From: Streptacidiphilus sp. P02-A3a
GTDB taxonomy: Bacteria; Actinomycetota; Actinomycetes; Streptomycetales; Streptomycetaceae
DNA: 64,000 nt
Direction of reading: 5' to 3'
NCBI RefSeq assembly: GCF_014084105.1
Contig: NZ_CP048289.1
Span: 6,085,922-6,149,921, forward strand
The notes below the pieces were generated by a model. That model did not search any database. It had not been told where the DNA came from and saw nothing but the letters and a program-made list of their open reading frames with translations. Both the position numbers and the translations under genes were made by a program. How positions within the stretch are numbered: the stretch's first letter is position 1; each line of letters opens with the position of its first letter. Positions 15,366 to 23,233 of the stretch are shown piece after piece.

Positions 15366-15612
15366 GATCAGGACGAATATCGCCCGCCGGCTGACGCTCA
15401 CCGAGGAGGAGGTGTTCGACGGCCGCACGCTGTCCGCCGTGCTGGTGGCCTCCCCGACCGCGATCAACTCCATCGACTTGCTGGACGCCTTCGCCGGCGC
15501 CCTCGCCGACGCCGGTCTGGACGACGACGTGGAACTGCCGACGATGACCCTGGACCACACCGCGGACGATGTCCTCTCGGCCCTGCGCAAGCAACTCGCC
15601 CCCGCCGTCTGA
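15355..15612 (+). CDS. Acyl carrier protein (second copy)
   Basis: An 85-aa carrier protein whose phosphopantetheine serine is S39 in AINSIDLLDAFAGAL, an N-S-I variant of D-S-L. The N-terminal EEEVFDG and acidic DAGLDDDVEL are ACP-like. AGGAAG lies upstream of ATG 15355. It sits just before the desaturase gene, so it is the likely carrier for the desaturase substrate, loaded by the FAAL-like ligase further downstream. It differs clearly from the first carrier protein, suggesting two separate carrier lines. Confidence 0.88.
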   Translation: MFAEIRTNIARRLTLTEEEVFDGRTLSAVLVASPTAINSIDLLDAFAGALADAGLDDDVELPTMTLDHTADDVLSALRKQLAPAV

Positions 15613-15634
15613 TCTGATCCAAGGAGCCCCTCCC

Positions 15635-16615
15635 ATGCTGATCATGACCGACGTAGTCAAGGAACTCCGCGCCGGAGCGACCGTCACCGACGTGCTGCGG
15701 GTCCAGCAGAGCTACCACGAGCACCGCCGCTGGTCCACCGACAAGCTGTTCGACGGCCGCCGCCTCTCCAGCAACGTCAGCCAGGTCGACAAGGCCGCGC
15801 TGTGGCACTCCTCCCGCGCCGAACTCACCACCCAGCCCGCCGGGATCCGGCTGGCCGTGGACGGCGTCAAGCTCGCCAACGAGCTGCGCGAGACCAACCC
15901 GCTGGGCTCCGACGTGCTGCACGTCGCCGCCGCCTGGTCGGCCCGCTACTGGCTGGAGGAGGAGGCCCACCACGAGGTCGCCTTCGGCCGACTGCTGGAC
16001 ATGGCCGGAATGGACGCGATCGACGTCGACGACGTCATCGAGCACCGCGGGCCGTTCCCGACCGACAACTACGCCCGGGTGTCCATCCTTCAGGCCTGCG
16101 TCGAGATCGAGGCCTGCGTCTCCTACGGCTGGGTGTCCCGGCAGAGCGAGGACCCGCTGGTCCGCGACGTCTTCCACACGATCATGAAGGACGAGGTGCA
16201 GCACCGCCAGTACTTCGCCTCCTTCGCCAAGGCGCTGGTGGACTCCGGGGTCTACCCGATCAAGGACGTCCTGTCGATGGCGTACACCTGGATCCGCCCC
16301 GACGGCGGCGAGACCTTCGGCTCGGCCCGCGAGGCCCAGAGCGAGCGCCAGGGCTACGTCAACTGGTGGGAGCAGACCCGCACCGCGGACGGCGACGAGT
16401 TCGCCCTCGGTGACGACGCGCTGCACGAGGGCTCGGTCCACGCCAAGAAGCTGACCAGCGTCTTCGCCCTGGTGCGCGAGGCGACCGGGATCCAGACGGA
16501 ATCGTACGATGACCTCAAGCGCGCCTACTTCGCCAGCCTCCGGACGAACGATGTCGACCGGATTCGATCTGCAGTCAGTGCCGGAGCTGCGCGCGAAGCG
16601 GCACTTGCTGGATAG
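15635..16615 (+). CDS. Ferritin-like diiron acyl-ACP desaturase homologue
   Basis: A 326-aa protein of the stearoyl-ACP desaturase/DesA type. Iron-ligand motifs: EEEAHH (residues 108-113; E-x-x-H) in helix 2 and DEVQH (E187, H190) in helix 4, with Glu in ILQACVEIEA (helix 3). The spacing and the segment DPLVRDVFHTIMKDEVQH match acyl-ACP desaturases better than AurF N-oxygenases, which remain an alternative. The reaction would be O2-dependent desaturation (or a related oxidation) of an ACP-bound chain, with electrons from the ferredoxin encoded at the end of the operon. AAGGAG eight bases upstream fixes ATG 15635. Confidence 0.82.
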   Translation: MLIMTDVVKELRAGATVTDVLRVQQSYHEHRRWSTDKLFDGRRLSSNVSQVDKAALWHSSRAELTTQPAGIRLAVDGVKLANELRETNPLGSDVLHVAAAWSARYWLEEEAHHEVAFGRLLDMAGMDAIDVDDVIEHRGPFPTDNYARVSILQACVEIEACVSYGWVSRQSEDPLVRDVFHTIMKDEVQHRQYFASFAKALVDSGVYPIKDVLSMAYTWIRPDGGETFGSAREAQSERQGYVNWWEQTRTADGDEFALGDDALHEGSVHAKKLTSVFALVREATGIQTESYDDLKRAYFASLRTNDVDRIRSAVSAGAAREAALAG

Positions 16616-17507
16616 CGGACTGCTCTTCACCGGCGGTGAGCGTGCCCACTGCCGGACCCGGCCCGACCCGTACGCCTCCCTCGGCGGGCTGTTCGCCGCC
16701 AAGGAGGCGTTCGTCAAGGCCGTCAGCTCGCTCGGCGGGGCTCCCGCGTACACCTTTCCCGACATCGAGGTGGTGCACGGCCCCGCCGGGCAGCCGAGGA
16801 TCCGGCCGCGCGGTCAGATCGGCCGCTGGTGCGCCGAGCGGCAGCTGACCGTGGAGCTGTCGATCAGCCACACCGGCGACCTGGCGGGCGCCGTCGTCGT
16901 CCTGCTCTCCCAGGACGGCGACGGCGCCACCGCGGCGGACCGCGCGGCCCGGCGGCGCCCCGAGCCGAACGAACCCGAGCCGAGTCAACCCGAGCAGAGT
17001 CAACCCGAGCAGAGCCAAGCCGAGACCCGAGGGAGTGACGCAGTGAGCGCGGCCGACCTGCTGGACCTGGTGGAACACCGCTGCGAGGTGGCGCTGCGGC
17101 CGAACGACTTCGACTGGGCCGGACACCTCAACAACAGCGTCTACCCGCAACTGTTGGAGACCGGCCGCTGGGAGTGGGGCCTGGCCAACGGCGTCGATGT
17201 GAGGAACAGTCAACTCATCGCGGTGGTCGTGCAGTTGCACCTCGACTACCTGATCCCGGTGCTCTGGGACCCGGTCGGCCGGGTCGCCGTCCGCAGCCGG
17301 GTGGCGGAGCAGTCGCCGTACAGCTTCACCCTCGCCCAGGACGTCGAGCGGACCGACGGCACGGTGGTCGCCCGCGGGATGGTCAAGCTCAGCCTGGTGG
17401 ACCGGGGGACCCAGCGCATCCACCGCGCCAACCGGCACTCGCTGTTCGGCGTGCGCGCCGAGCCGAGCGCGGGCGTGCCCGTCGGCGCGTACGGCGGTGC
17501 CGCGTGA
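16551..17507 (+). CDS. AcpS-type PPTase fused to a hotdog (4HBT-like) thioesterase
   Basis: A 318-aa two-domain protein. Residues 1-120 look like holo-ACP synthase: FDL near the N-terminus (D6, Mg2+), then FAAKEAFVKAVSSLGG (E52) and LSISHTGDLAGAVV. Residues 138-160 are a Glu/Pro/Gln/Ser linker encoded by 15-bp repeats. Residues 165-318 form a hotdog thioesterase with NDFDWAGHLNNSVYPQ (D188 and H192 region, as in 4-hydroxybenzoyl-CoA thioesterase). GTG 17043, with GAGGGAG seven bases upstream, could also start the thioesterase alone. It overlaps the desaturase gene by 65 bp; ATG 16509 would add 14 residues. Confidence 0.78.
   Translation: MSTGFDLQSVPELRAKRHLLDSGLLFTGGERAHCRTRPDPYASLGGLFAAKEAFVKAVSSLGGAPAYTFPDIEVVHGPAGQPRIRPRGQIGRWCAERQLTVELSISHTGDLAGAVVVLLSQDGDGATAADRAARRRPEPNEPEPSQPEQSQPEQSQAETRGSDAVSAADLLDLVEHRCEVALRPNDFDWAGHLNNSVYPQLLETGRWEWGLANGVDVRNSQLIAVVVQLHLDYLIPVLWDPVGRVAVRSRVAEQSPYSFTLAQDVERTDGTVVARGMVKLSLVDRGTQRIHRANRHSLFGVRAEPSAGVPVGAYGGAA
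16973..17017 (+). repeat. 15-bp tandem repeat encoding the inter-domain linker
   Basis: Three near-identical 15-bp units (ACCCGAGCAGAGTCA type) encode the peptide repeat PEQSQ/PEPSQ between the AcpS and thioesterase domains. The unit length keeps the reading frame, so copy-number change would only alter linker length. Confidence 0.8.
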
Positions 17508-19060
17508 GCACCGTCGTCAGCACCGGCGCGGACGCGGCGCCCCGCGCCGCCGAGTACCCGACCCTCTCCCAGGCCATCGCCGCGCAGGCGCACCGGACCG
17601 ACGCGGCGGTCACCTTCGGCACCTCGGCCCGACGCGAACGGCGGAGCTTCCCGCAGCTCGCGGAGGAGATCGCGGCCGCCGCCGCCGGCTTCGCCGACCA
17701 GGGCGTGCGCCCCGGCGACCGGGTGATGCTGCGCGCCGTCGGCTCCCACGACGGCGTGATCGCGCTGCTCGGCCTGATGCACGCCGGGGCGGTACCGGTC
17801 TCGGTCAAGCCCAAGGTCCCGGGCGCCGTCACCGGGCAGTACCTGGCGACCGTCGCCGAGCAGCAGCGCACCCGGTTCGCCTTCCGGGTCTCCGGCACCG
17901 GCCTGGCCGAGCTCGACCTGCGGCTGCGCCCCGGCGCCGGGGGCACCATGGCCGCGCCCGGCGAGCCGGAGCAGATCGCCTTCGTGCAGTACACCTCCGG
18001 TTCCACCGGGATGCCCCGGCCGATCCCGCTCAGCCACCGCGCGGTGCTCACCAACATCCGGGCCATCGGCACGGTCGCGGGCATGCGTCCGGGCCACACC
18101 GGCCTGGTGGCGCTGCCGCTGCACCACGACATGGGGCTGGTCGGCATGCTGAGCACCCTGGTCGAGGGGATCAGCCTGGTGATCGAGGAGCCGGGGACCT
18201 TCCTGCGCCGCCCGATGGCGGCGCTGAACCTGGCCCGCGAGTACGAGGGGGTGCACAGCGCCTTCCCCGACTTCATGCTGCGCTACCTCTCGGCCCGGAT
18301 CAGCGAGGTCGGCGGCTACCCGGACCCGGGACTGCTGGCCGGCTGGCGCACGGTGTTCTGCGGCGCGGAGCCGATCCGCCGCGCGTCGGTCCGCAACTTC
18401 CTTGAGCGGACCGCCCCCTGGGGCTTCGACCCGACCGCGCTGCTGTTCTGCTTCGGCCTGGCGGAGGCCGCGCTGATCGCCACCAGCCACCGCTACCGCT
18501 CCGATGCCGTCTCCTTCCACGAGCAGGGCAACAGCGCCGTGGCCTGCCTCGGCGAGCCCATCCCCGGGCTCACCCTGGCGCTCCTGGGACAGGACGGACT
18601 CCCCTGCGCGGAAGGTGAGTTGGGCACGGTCCAGCTACGCGGCGAGACGATGTTCAGCGGCCACGACGGGGTCACCGACCACCGCCGGGTCTGGTTCGAC
18701 ACCGGCGACCTGGGGGTGCTCCGCTCCGGGCAGCTGTACCTCAGCGGGCGTCGCGGCGACCGGATGTCCGTCAACGGGGTCAACATCTTCGTCACCGACA
18801 TCGAGCAGCAGGTGATGCGCGAACCCGGGGTCGAGGAGTGCGTGGCCCTGCCGCAGGGCGACTCCTACACCGTGCTGGTGGTCCCGGCCCGCACCGCCGG
18901 GATCGACGCCGCGCGGATCGCCGAACGGCTCACCGCGGACTTCGGTGTGGCGCCGCTCTCGGTCCGCGAGGTCCGGCACAGCGACATCACCCGCACCGCC
19001 AGCGGCAAGCCGGCCCGCACCCACATGACCGCACAGCTGGAGAAGGGAGCACAGGTATGA
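17504..19060 (+). CDS. Fatty acyl-AMP ligase (FAAL)-like enzyme
   Basis: A 518-aa ANL enzyme starting at GTG 17504 (GTGA overlap with the fusion gene). VQYTSGSTGMPRPIPLSHR is the P-loop, and LPLHHDMGLVGMLSTL is the H-x-M-G-L-x-G block characteristic of FAALs and long-chain acyl ligases. WFDTGDLGVL gives the ribose-binding Asp, LYLSGRRGDRMSVNGVNI the hinge, and TASGKPAR the catalytic Lys. FAALs activate free fatty acids as acyl-AMP and pass them to ACP. With the second ACP, the desaturase and the ferredoxin in the same operon this forms an activate-load-desaturate module. Confidence 0.85.
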   Translation: MSTVVSTGADAAPRAAEYPTLSQAIAAQAHRTDAAVTFGTSARRERRSFPQLAEEIAAAAAGFADQGVRPGDRVMLRAVGSHDGVIALLGLMHAGAVPVSVKPKVPGAVTGQYLATVAEQQRTRFAFRVSGTGLAELDLRLRPGAGGTMAAPGEPEQIAFVQYTSGSTGMPRPIPLSHRAVLTNIRAIGTVAGMRPGHTGLVALPLHHDMGLVGMLSTLVEGISLVIEEPGTFLRRPMAALNLAREYEGVHSAFPDFMLRYLSARISEVGGYPDPGLLAGWRTVFCGAEPIRRASVRNFLERTAPWGFDPTALLFCFGLAEAALIATSHRYRSDAVSFHEQGNSAVACLGEPIPGLTLALLGQDGLPCAEGELGTVQLRGETMFSGHDGVTDHRRVWFDTGDLGVLRSGQLYLSGRRGDRMSVNGVNIFVTDIEQQVMREPGVEECVALPQGDSYTVLVVPARTAGIDAARIAERLTADFGVAPLSVREVRHSDITRTASGKPARTHMTAQLEKGAQV

Positions 19061-19977
19061 CTGCCACCGGTACCGGCCAGGGGCCGGGCGTGGGCATCGC
19101 GATCGCCTCCGGAATGCTCAAGGGGGTCTTCGGCCACGGCGTCCTGTCCGCCTTCGAGGAGCACGGGCTGCGCGCCGATGTCTACGGCACCGCCTCCTCC
19201 TCCGTGCTCTCCGGCGGCCTGGCCGCGAGCGGCCGGGCCCGCGAGGTGGGGGTCCGCTACTGGCAGCAGGCGGCGCGGGGCGCGGCCGAGAAGGGCATGA
19301 GCCAGGTGGTGCTGGACAGCATCGCCGAGTTCGGCCCCGGCCTGCGCGAGGGCCTGTTCCGGGCCGACGCCCCCGACTTCCTGCTGGCCGCCAGCAAGGT
19401 GGTCAGCGCCGAGGCCGCCGCCGTCACCCAGGGCTCCGGTGCCCGGCAGCTCGGCCGCGACCTGCTCCGCAACGTCTTCACCGGCGACCGGAGCTGGGTC
19501 ACCGCGAACCTGGCCACGACGATCTTCAGCAACCGCCCGGCCCCGGACCACGCGGAGCTGACGCCGGAGAACTTCGACGCGGTCAGCTACGCCTCCACCC
19601 GGATGCTGCACGCCTGGGCGATCCCGGCCGAGGTCGGGGGCCAGGCGTACGTGGACGCCTCCTACACCTGCGGCTGCCCCGCCCGCGAGGTCGCCGCCCA
19701 TCCCGGGGTGACCACCCTGATCGCGATCGGCGCCGACCCGTTCCCGCTGTTCCGGGACATCTACGCGTCCGAGGAGATCGTCGACGGCGCCGAGCTCGGC
19801 GGCGCCCGGGTGCTGGTGGTCAAGCCCGCCGAGGACCTGAAGCCGCTGGGCGTCGACTACGCCGTCGCCACCGAGGAGGGCCTCGACCGGGCCTACGCCC
19901 TCGGGCTGGAGGCGGGCCACCGCTTCGCCGAAGAACACGCCAAGGAACTGGAAGCCGTCTCCGGGAGGGCCGCATGA
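19057..19977 (+). CDS. Patatin-like acylhydrolase with degenerate motifs
   Basis: A 306-aa protein with the patatin plan: an N-terminal glycine-containing strand (IASGMLKGVFGHGVLSAF) as oxyanion region, a nucleophile region YGTASSSVLSGG, and YVDASYTCGCP as the catalytic-Asp region. The canonical G-x-S-x-G reads T-A-S-S-S and D-G-G reads D-A-S, so the Ser-Asp dyad may persist but the motif glycines are lost. Possible roles are acyl transfer or product release; loss of hydrolase activity is also possible. ATGA overlaps at both ends couple it to the FAAL and ferredoxin genes; AAGGGAG precedes ATG 19057. Confidence 0.75.
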   Translation: MTATGTGQGPGVGIAIASGMLKGVFGHGVLSAFEEHGLRADVYGTASSSVLSGGLAASGRAREVGVRYWQQAARGAAEKGMSQVVLDSIAEFGPGLREGLFRADAPDFLLAASKVVSAEAAAVTQGSGARQLGRDLLRNVFTGDRSWVTANLATTIFSNRPAPDHAELTPENFDAVSYASTRMLHAWAIPAEVGGQAYVDASYTCGCPAREVAAHPGVTTLIAIGADPFPLFRDIYASEEIVDGAELGGARVLVVKPAEDLKPLGVDYAVATEEGLDRAYALGLEAGHRFAEEHAKELEAVSGRAA

Positions 19978-20318
19978 CCCACGTCGTCACCGAGGGCTGT
20001 GTCCACTGCAAGTACGCCGAGTGCATCACCTACTGCCCGGTCGCCTGCTTCCGCGAGGCCGACACCTTCCTGGTGATCGACCCGCTGGAGTGCATCGACT
20101 GCGGCAACTGCGTGCAGGCCTGCCCGACCGACGCGATCTACCCCGAGGAGGAGCTCCCCGACGAGCTGGCCGCGGCCCTGGAGTGGAACGCCCGGCTGTC
20201 CACCGCGCTCCCGCTGGCCACCACCCGGGTCCAGCCGCTCGCGGACGCCGACGCCTGGAACGGCACCCCGGACAAGTGGCGCTCGCTGCCGCCCGAGCAG
20301 GCCCCGGCCCTAGGCTGA
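19974..20318 (+). CDS. 7Fe ferredoxin of the Azotobacter FdI / FdxA type
   Basis: A 114-aa ferredoxin. C9, C17, C21 and C50 fit the [3Fe-4S] ligand pattern and C25, C40, C43 and C46 the [4Fe-4S] pattern. The tail (TTRVQPLADADAWNG...) follows the long C-terminal extension of Azotobacter FdI. It is the last gene of the operon and the obvious electron donor for the diiron desaturase. An electron source for the ferredoxin itself (a reductase) is not encoded in the window. Confidence 0.92.
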   Translation: MTHVVTEGCVHCKYAECITYCPVACFREADTFLVIDPLECIDCGNCVQACPTDAIYPEEELPDELAAALEWNARLSTALPLATTRVQPLADADAWNGTPDKWRSLPPEQAPALG

Positions 20319-20335
20319 CCCCGCTCACTGCCGGT

Positions 20336-20376
20336 ACGGACCGCGGCCCCCGGAAAACCCGGGGGCCGCGGTCCGT
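20336..20376 (+). terminator. Strong stem-loop ending the biosynthetic operon
   Basis: Perfect 18-bp arms (ACGGACCGCGGCCCCCGG and its complement) around AAAAC, 17 bp after the ferredoxin stop. This marks the probable right border of the cluster, because the following genes are housekeeping-like. Confidence 0.9.
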
Positions 20377-20489
20377 CCAAGGACACCCGCAACCGCCGGT
20401 GGTGGAGCGATACTTGTCCTGTGCCGGGCAGCGGCCTCACCGGTCCCGCACCGCGGCACGATGGGCGACCCGGAGTCCAGGTGAGTGGT

Positions 20490-21392
20490 ATGCGTTCGCG
20501 TTTCGCTTCCGATCGGCAGCTGACCGTGCGGATGGTCAGTGTCATCTTCCTCCTCGGCCTGCTTTACGTGGCCTTCATCGCCGCGCTGATCGTGCTGCTC
20601 AAGTCGGCGGTGGCGGTGGTGGTCATCGTCGGCGGCCTGCTGGTGGCCCAGTACTGGTACTCGGACCGGATCGCCCTGTTCGCGATGCACGCCACCGAGG
20701 TCACCGCCGACGACCAGCCGCACCTGCACGGAGCGGTGGACCGGCTCTGCGCGGTGGCCGACATGCCCAAGCCCCGGGTCGCCGTGGCCGACACCGACCT
20801 GCCGAACGCCTTCGCCACCGGCCGCAACGCCGACCACGCGGTGATCTGCGTGACCACCGGCCTGCTGCGGCGGCTGGAGCCCGAGGAGTTGGACGGCGTG
20901 CTCGCGCACGAGCTGTCGCACGTGGCGCACCGCGACGTCGCGGTGATCACCATCGCCTCGTTCCTGGGCGTGCTCGCCGGTCTGATCGCCCGCTTCGCGC
21001 TGTACTCCGGAATGCTCCGCGGGCGGCGCGGCAACCCGCAGCTGGCGCTGGTCTTCGCGGCGGTGATGGGGGCGTCGGTGACCGTCTACGCGGTCAGCTT
21101 CCTGCTGATCCGCACCCTGTCCCGGTACCGCGAGCTGGCCGCCGACCGGTCCGCCGCCGAGCTCACCGGGCGCCCGTCGGCGCTGGCCTCGGCGCTGGTG
21201 AAGGTCAGCGGGGACATCGCCCGGATCCCCAGCCGGGACCTGCGCACCGCGCAGAACTTCAACGCCTTCTTCTTCGCGCCCGCCCTGGGCAGGCAGCGCG
21301 ACCTGTCCACCCTGTTCGCCACCCACCCCAGCCTGGAGCAGCGGCTGGACGCGCTGGCCAAGATCTCCGCCCGGCTCGGCGAGGGCGCCTGA
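20490..21392 (+). CDS. htpX: HtpX-like M48 membrane metalloprotease
   Basis: A 300-aa protein with an N-terminal membrane hairpin (residues ~15-50), the zinc motif LAHELSHVAHRD (HExxH), further membrane segments and the third-ligand region SRYRELAADRSAAELTG. HtpX degrades damaged membrane proteins. ATG 20490 gives the usual N-terminus seen in actinobacteria; GTG 20481 would add three residues and has GGAG upstream. Monocistronic, convergent with the next gene. Confidence 0.92.
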   Translation: MRSRFASDRQLTVRMVSVIFLLGLLYVAFIAALIVLLKSAVAVVVIVGGLLVAQYWYSDRIALFAMHATEVTADDQPHLHGAVDRLCAVADMPKPRVAVADTDLPNAFATGRNADHAVICVTTGLLRRLEPEELDGVLAHELSHVAHRDVAVITIASFLGVLAGLIARFALYSGMLRGRRGNPQLALVFAAVMGASVTVYAVSFLLIRTLSRYRELAADRSAAELTGRPSALASALVKVSGDIARIPSRDLRTAQNFNAFFFAPALGRQRDLSTLFATHPSLEQRLDALAKISARLGEGA

Positions 21393-21402
21393 GGGCCTCC
21401 GG

Positions 21403-22035
21403 TCAGCCCACCGGCGCGGCGGCCCGCTGCCGGGACCGGACCCCGCCGAGCAGGATCAGCAGCGACATGACCGCGGTGAACGCCACCGTGATGATCACCG
21501 ACCAGACCGCCACGTGCTGGTAGCCGCCGGGCAGCCGCGGGTCCAGGAAGTCGTACGGGTACCAGTGCGCGTACGGGCCGCGGATCAGCGAGTAGGCCAG
21601 GTAGGCCAGTGGGAAGACCAGCCACGGCAGCCCCTTCGACCAGCGCAGCGGCCGCGCGGGCGGGCGCAGCAGCCAGTCCGCGAGCATCGCGGCCGGCATC
21701 ACGCCGTGCACCGTGTCGTTCGCCCAGACGATGGTCTGCGCGTCGATGGTGTCGGCCAGCAGTGCCCAGTACACCGCCCCGGTGATCACCAGGTAGAGGG
21801 TGGCCGCGCCGCGCAGCCGGTCCGGCACCGGCCTGCCGCCGCGCAGCAGGGCCAGGCCGCCGATCAGGAAGGTCGCCGCGCCGAGCAGGTTGGAGAGGTT
21901 GGTGAAGTAGGACACCCAGTTGGCCACGCCCTCGTCGGTGTGGACGGCCTGGTCCAGCGTGGTCGCGAGGGCCGCGACCGCCAGCAGTGCGAGTGCGACC
22001 TTGGCCGAACCCTCGATCTTGGTGCTAAGAGCCAT
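21403..22035 (-). CDS. Pr6Pr-family six-helix membrane protein
   Basis: A 210-aa integral membrane protein with about six hydrophobic segments and the motifs VSYFTNLSNLLG, ANDTVHGVMP and YPYDFLDPRLPGGY, typical of the Pr6Pr family (FAR-17a/AIG1-like). The function is unknown, although related eukaryotic proteins are lipid-ester hydrolases. Divergent from the universal stress protein gene. Confidence 0.85.
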   Translation of the reverse strand: MALSTKIEGSAKVALALLAVAALATTLDQAVHTDEGVANWVSYFTNLSNLLGAATFLIGGLALLRGGRPVPDRLRGAATLYLVITGAVYWALLADTIDAQTIVWANDTVHGVMPAAMLADWLLRPPARPLRWSKGLPWLVFPLAYLAYSLIRGPYAHWYPYDFLDPRLPGGYQHVAVWSVIITVAFTAVMSLLILLGGVRSRQRAAAPVG

Positions 22036-22249
22036 CCCCGGATGTTACTCAGAGGTAAGCGGTACGGGTAGTCCGGACCCGCGGCGGACCACCCGGGCGC
22101 CGGGCCGGTCGGTCCGGGCGCCGGTCCGGGCGGGTCGGGCGGGTCGGTCCGGGCGGCGACGGGCGGCGACGGGCGGCTCGGGCGACGATGGGGGCAGGGC
22201 AGCCGCGCACCGTCGCGGGGCCGCGACCGCCGCACGCTAGGAGCGCACC

Positions 22250-23209
22250 ATGGCAGACCCCGTGATCGTCGGCGTCGACGCCGCACCGGGGATGGCCGGC
22301 ACCGTCGACTGGGCCGCTGACGAGGCCCGGCACCGGGGCACCCGGCTGCACCTCGTCCACGCCTGGCTGCCGCAGCCCGAGGACACCCCCGACGCGGGCT
22401 GCGACCCGGTGCTGCGCCGCGCGGCCGAGCTGCTGCTCGCCGACCTCGCGGCCCGGGCCGCCGCCCGGCAGCCCGGCCTCGCGGTCAGCAGCGGAATCGT
22501 GGTGGACGGACCCCGGGACGCGCTGACCGCGCTCAGTGCCGCCGCCGAGCTGCTGGTGCTCGGTGCCCGGGGCTCGGGCGGCTTCCCCGGCCTGTTGGCC
22601 GGGTCCACCAGCCTGTACCTGGCGGCCACCGCCGTCTGCCCGGTAGTGGTCGTCCCGGCCGCCTGGGCGGACGGAACGGGCGACGCGGCGGGCGCCGCGG
22701 CGGGCGCCGCGGCGGGCGCCGCGGCGGGCGCCGCGGCGGGCGCCGCGGCGGGCGGCCGGGCGGGTTCCGGCGGCGGGGTGGCGGTCGGGGTGCGCGGCAA
22801 GGGCGCCGCCGAGGCGCCGCTCTCCTTCGCCTTCGAGACCGCGCAGCGGCTGCGGCTGCCGCTGCGGGTGGTCCACGCCTGGCGCAATCCCCCGCTGCTG
22901 ACACGCGGCCGGGCGCTGCCGCCGGTCTACGAGGCGGGCCAGATCGCGGACGAGCAGGCCCGGCTGATGGCCGAGATCCTGGCCGGGTGGCGGCAGCGGT
23001 ACCCCGACGTCGCGGTCGAGGTGGACACGGTGCGCTCCGGGGCGGCCAAGCACCTGGTGGAGCTCTCCCGGACGGAGCGGCTGCTGGTGCTCGGCCGCCA
23101 CGGCACCCCGGAGGGGGTGATCGGCCGGCTCGGCTCGGTGAGCCAGGCCGTGGTCCACCACTCGCGCTGCCCGGTCGCGGTGCTGCCGCCGACCCCGTCC
23201 GGGGACTGA
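22250..23209 (+). CDS. Universal stress protein, tandem Usp domains with repeat linker
   Basis: A 319-aa protein of two UspA domains. Domain 1 (residues ~4-140) has GVDAAP and the ATP-binding GARGSGGFPGLLAGSTS. Domain 2 (~175-315) keeps GRHGTPEGVIGRLGSVSQ but its N-terminal strand is less standard. The domains are joined by an Ala/Gly linker made of five AAGA units. Usp proteins bind ATP and support dormancy or stress survival. Confidence 0.9.
   Translation: MADPVIVGVDAAPGMAGTVDWAADEARHRGTRLHLVHAWLPQPEDTPDAGCDPVLRRAAELLLADLAARAAARQPGLAVSSGIVVDGPRDALTALSAAAELLVLGARGSGGFPGLLAGSTSLYLAATAVCPVVVVPAAWADGTGDAAGAAAGAAAGAAAGAAAGAAAGGRAGSGGGVAVGVRGKGAAEAPLSFAFETAQRLRLPLRVVHAWRNPPLLTRGRALPPVYEAGQIADEQARLMAEILAGWRQRYPDVAVEVDTVRSGAAKHLVELSRTERLLVLGRHGTPEGVIGRLGSVSQAVVHHSRCPVAVLPPTPSGD
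22685..22744 (+). repeat. Five exact copies of a 12-bp tandem repeat
   Basis: The unit GCGGCGGGCGCC is repeated five times without error inside the universal stress protein gene and encodes the AAGA linker repeats. An exact repeat of this length is prone to slippage; the 12-bp unit preserves the frame. Confidence 0.95.
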
Positions 23210-23233
23210 GGCCGGGTCAGCGGGCGGACCGGG

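Noticed and set aside
16501-16515. ATCGTACGAT palindrome resembling the TetR motif
   Set aside because: It lies inside the desaturase coding sequence, matches only part of the motif (CGTACGAT), and has no -10 element beside it.
15635-16615. AurF/CmlI-type N-oxygenase instead of desaturase
   Set aside because: The diiron motifs fit both, but the helix 3-4 segment and the neighbouring ACP, FAAL and ferredoxin genes agree better with an acyl-ACP desaturase; kept as an alternative only.
22089-22180. G+C-rich degenerate repeats (GGGCGGCGAC, GGTCCGGGCG) upstream of the universal stress protein gene
   Set aside because: Low-complexity, imperfect and common in such intergenic DNA; no symmetric site or conserved unit could be defined.
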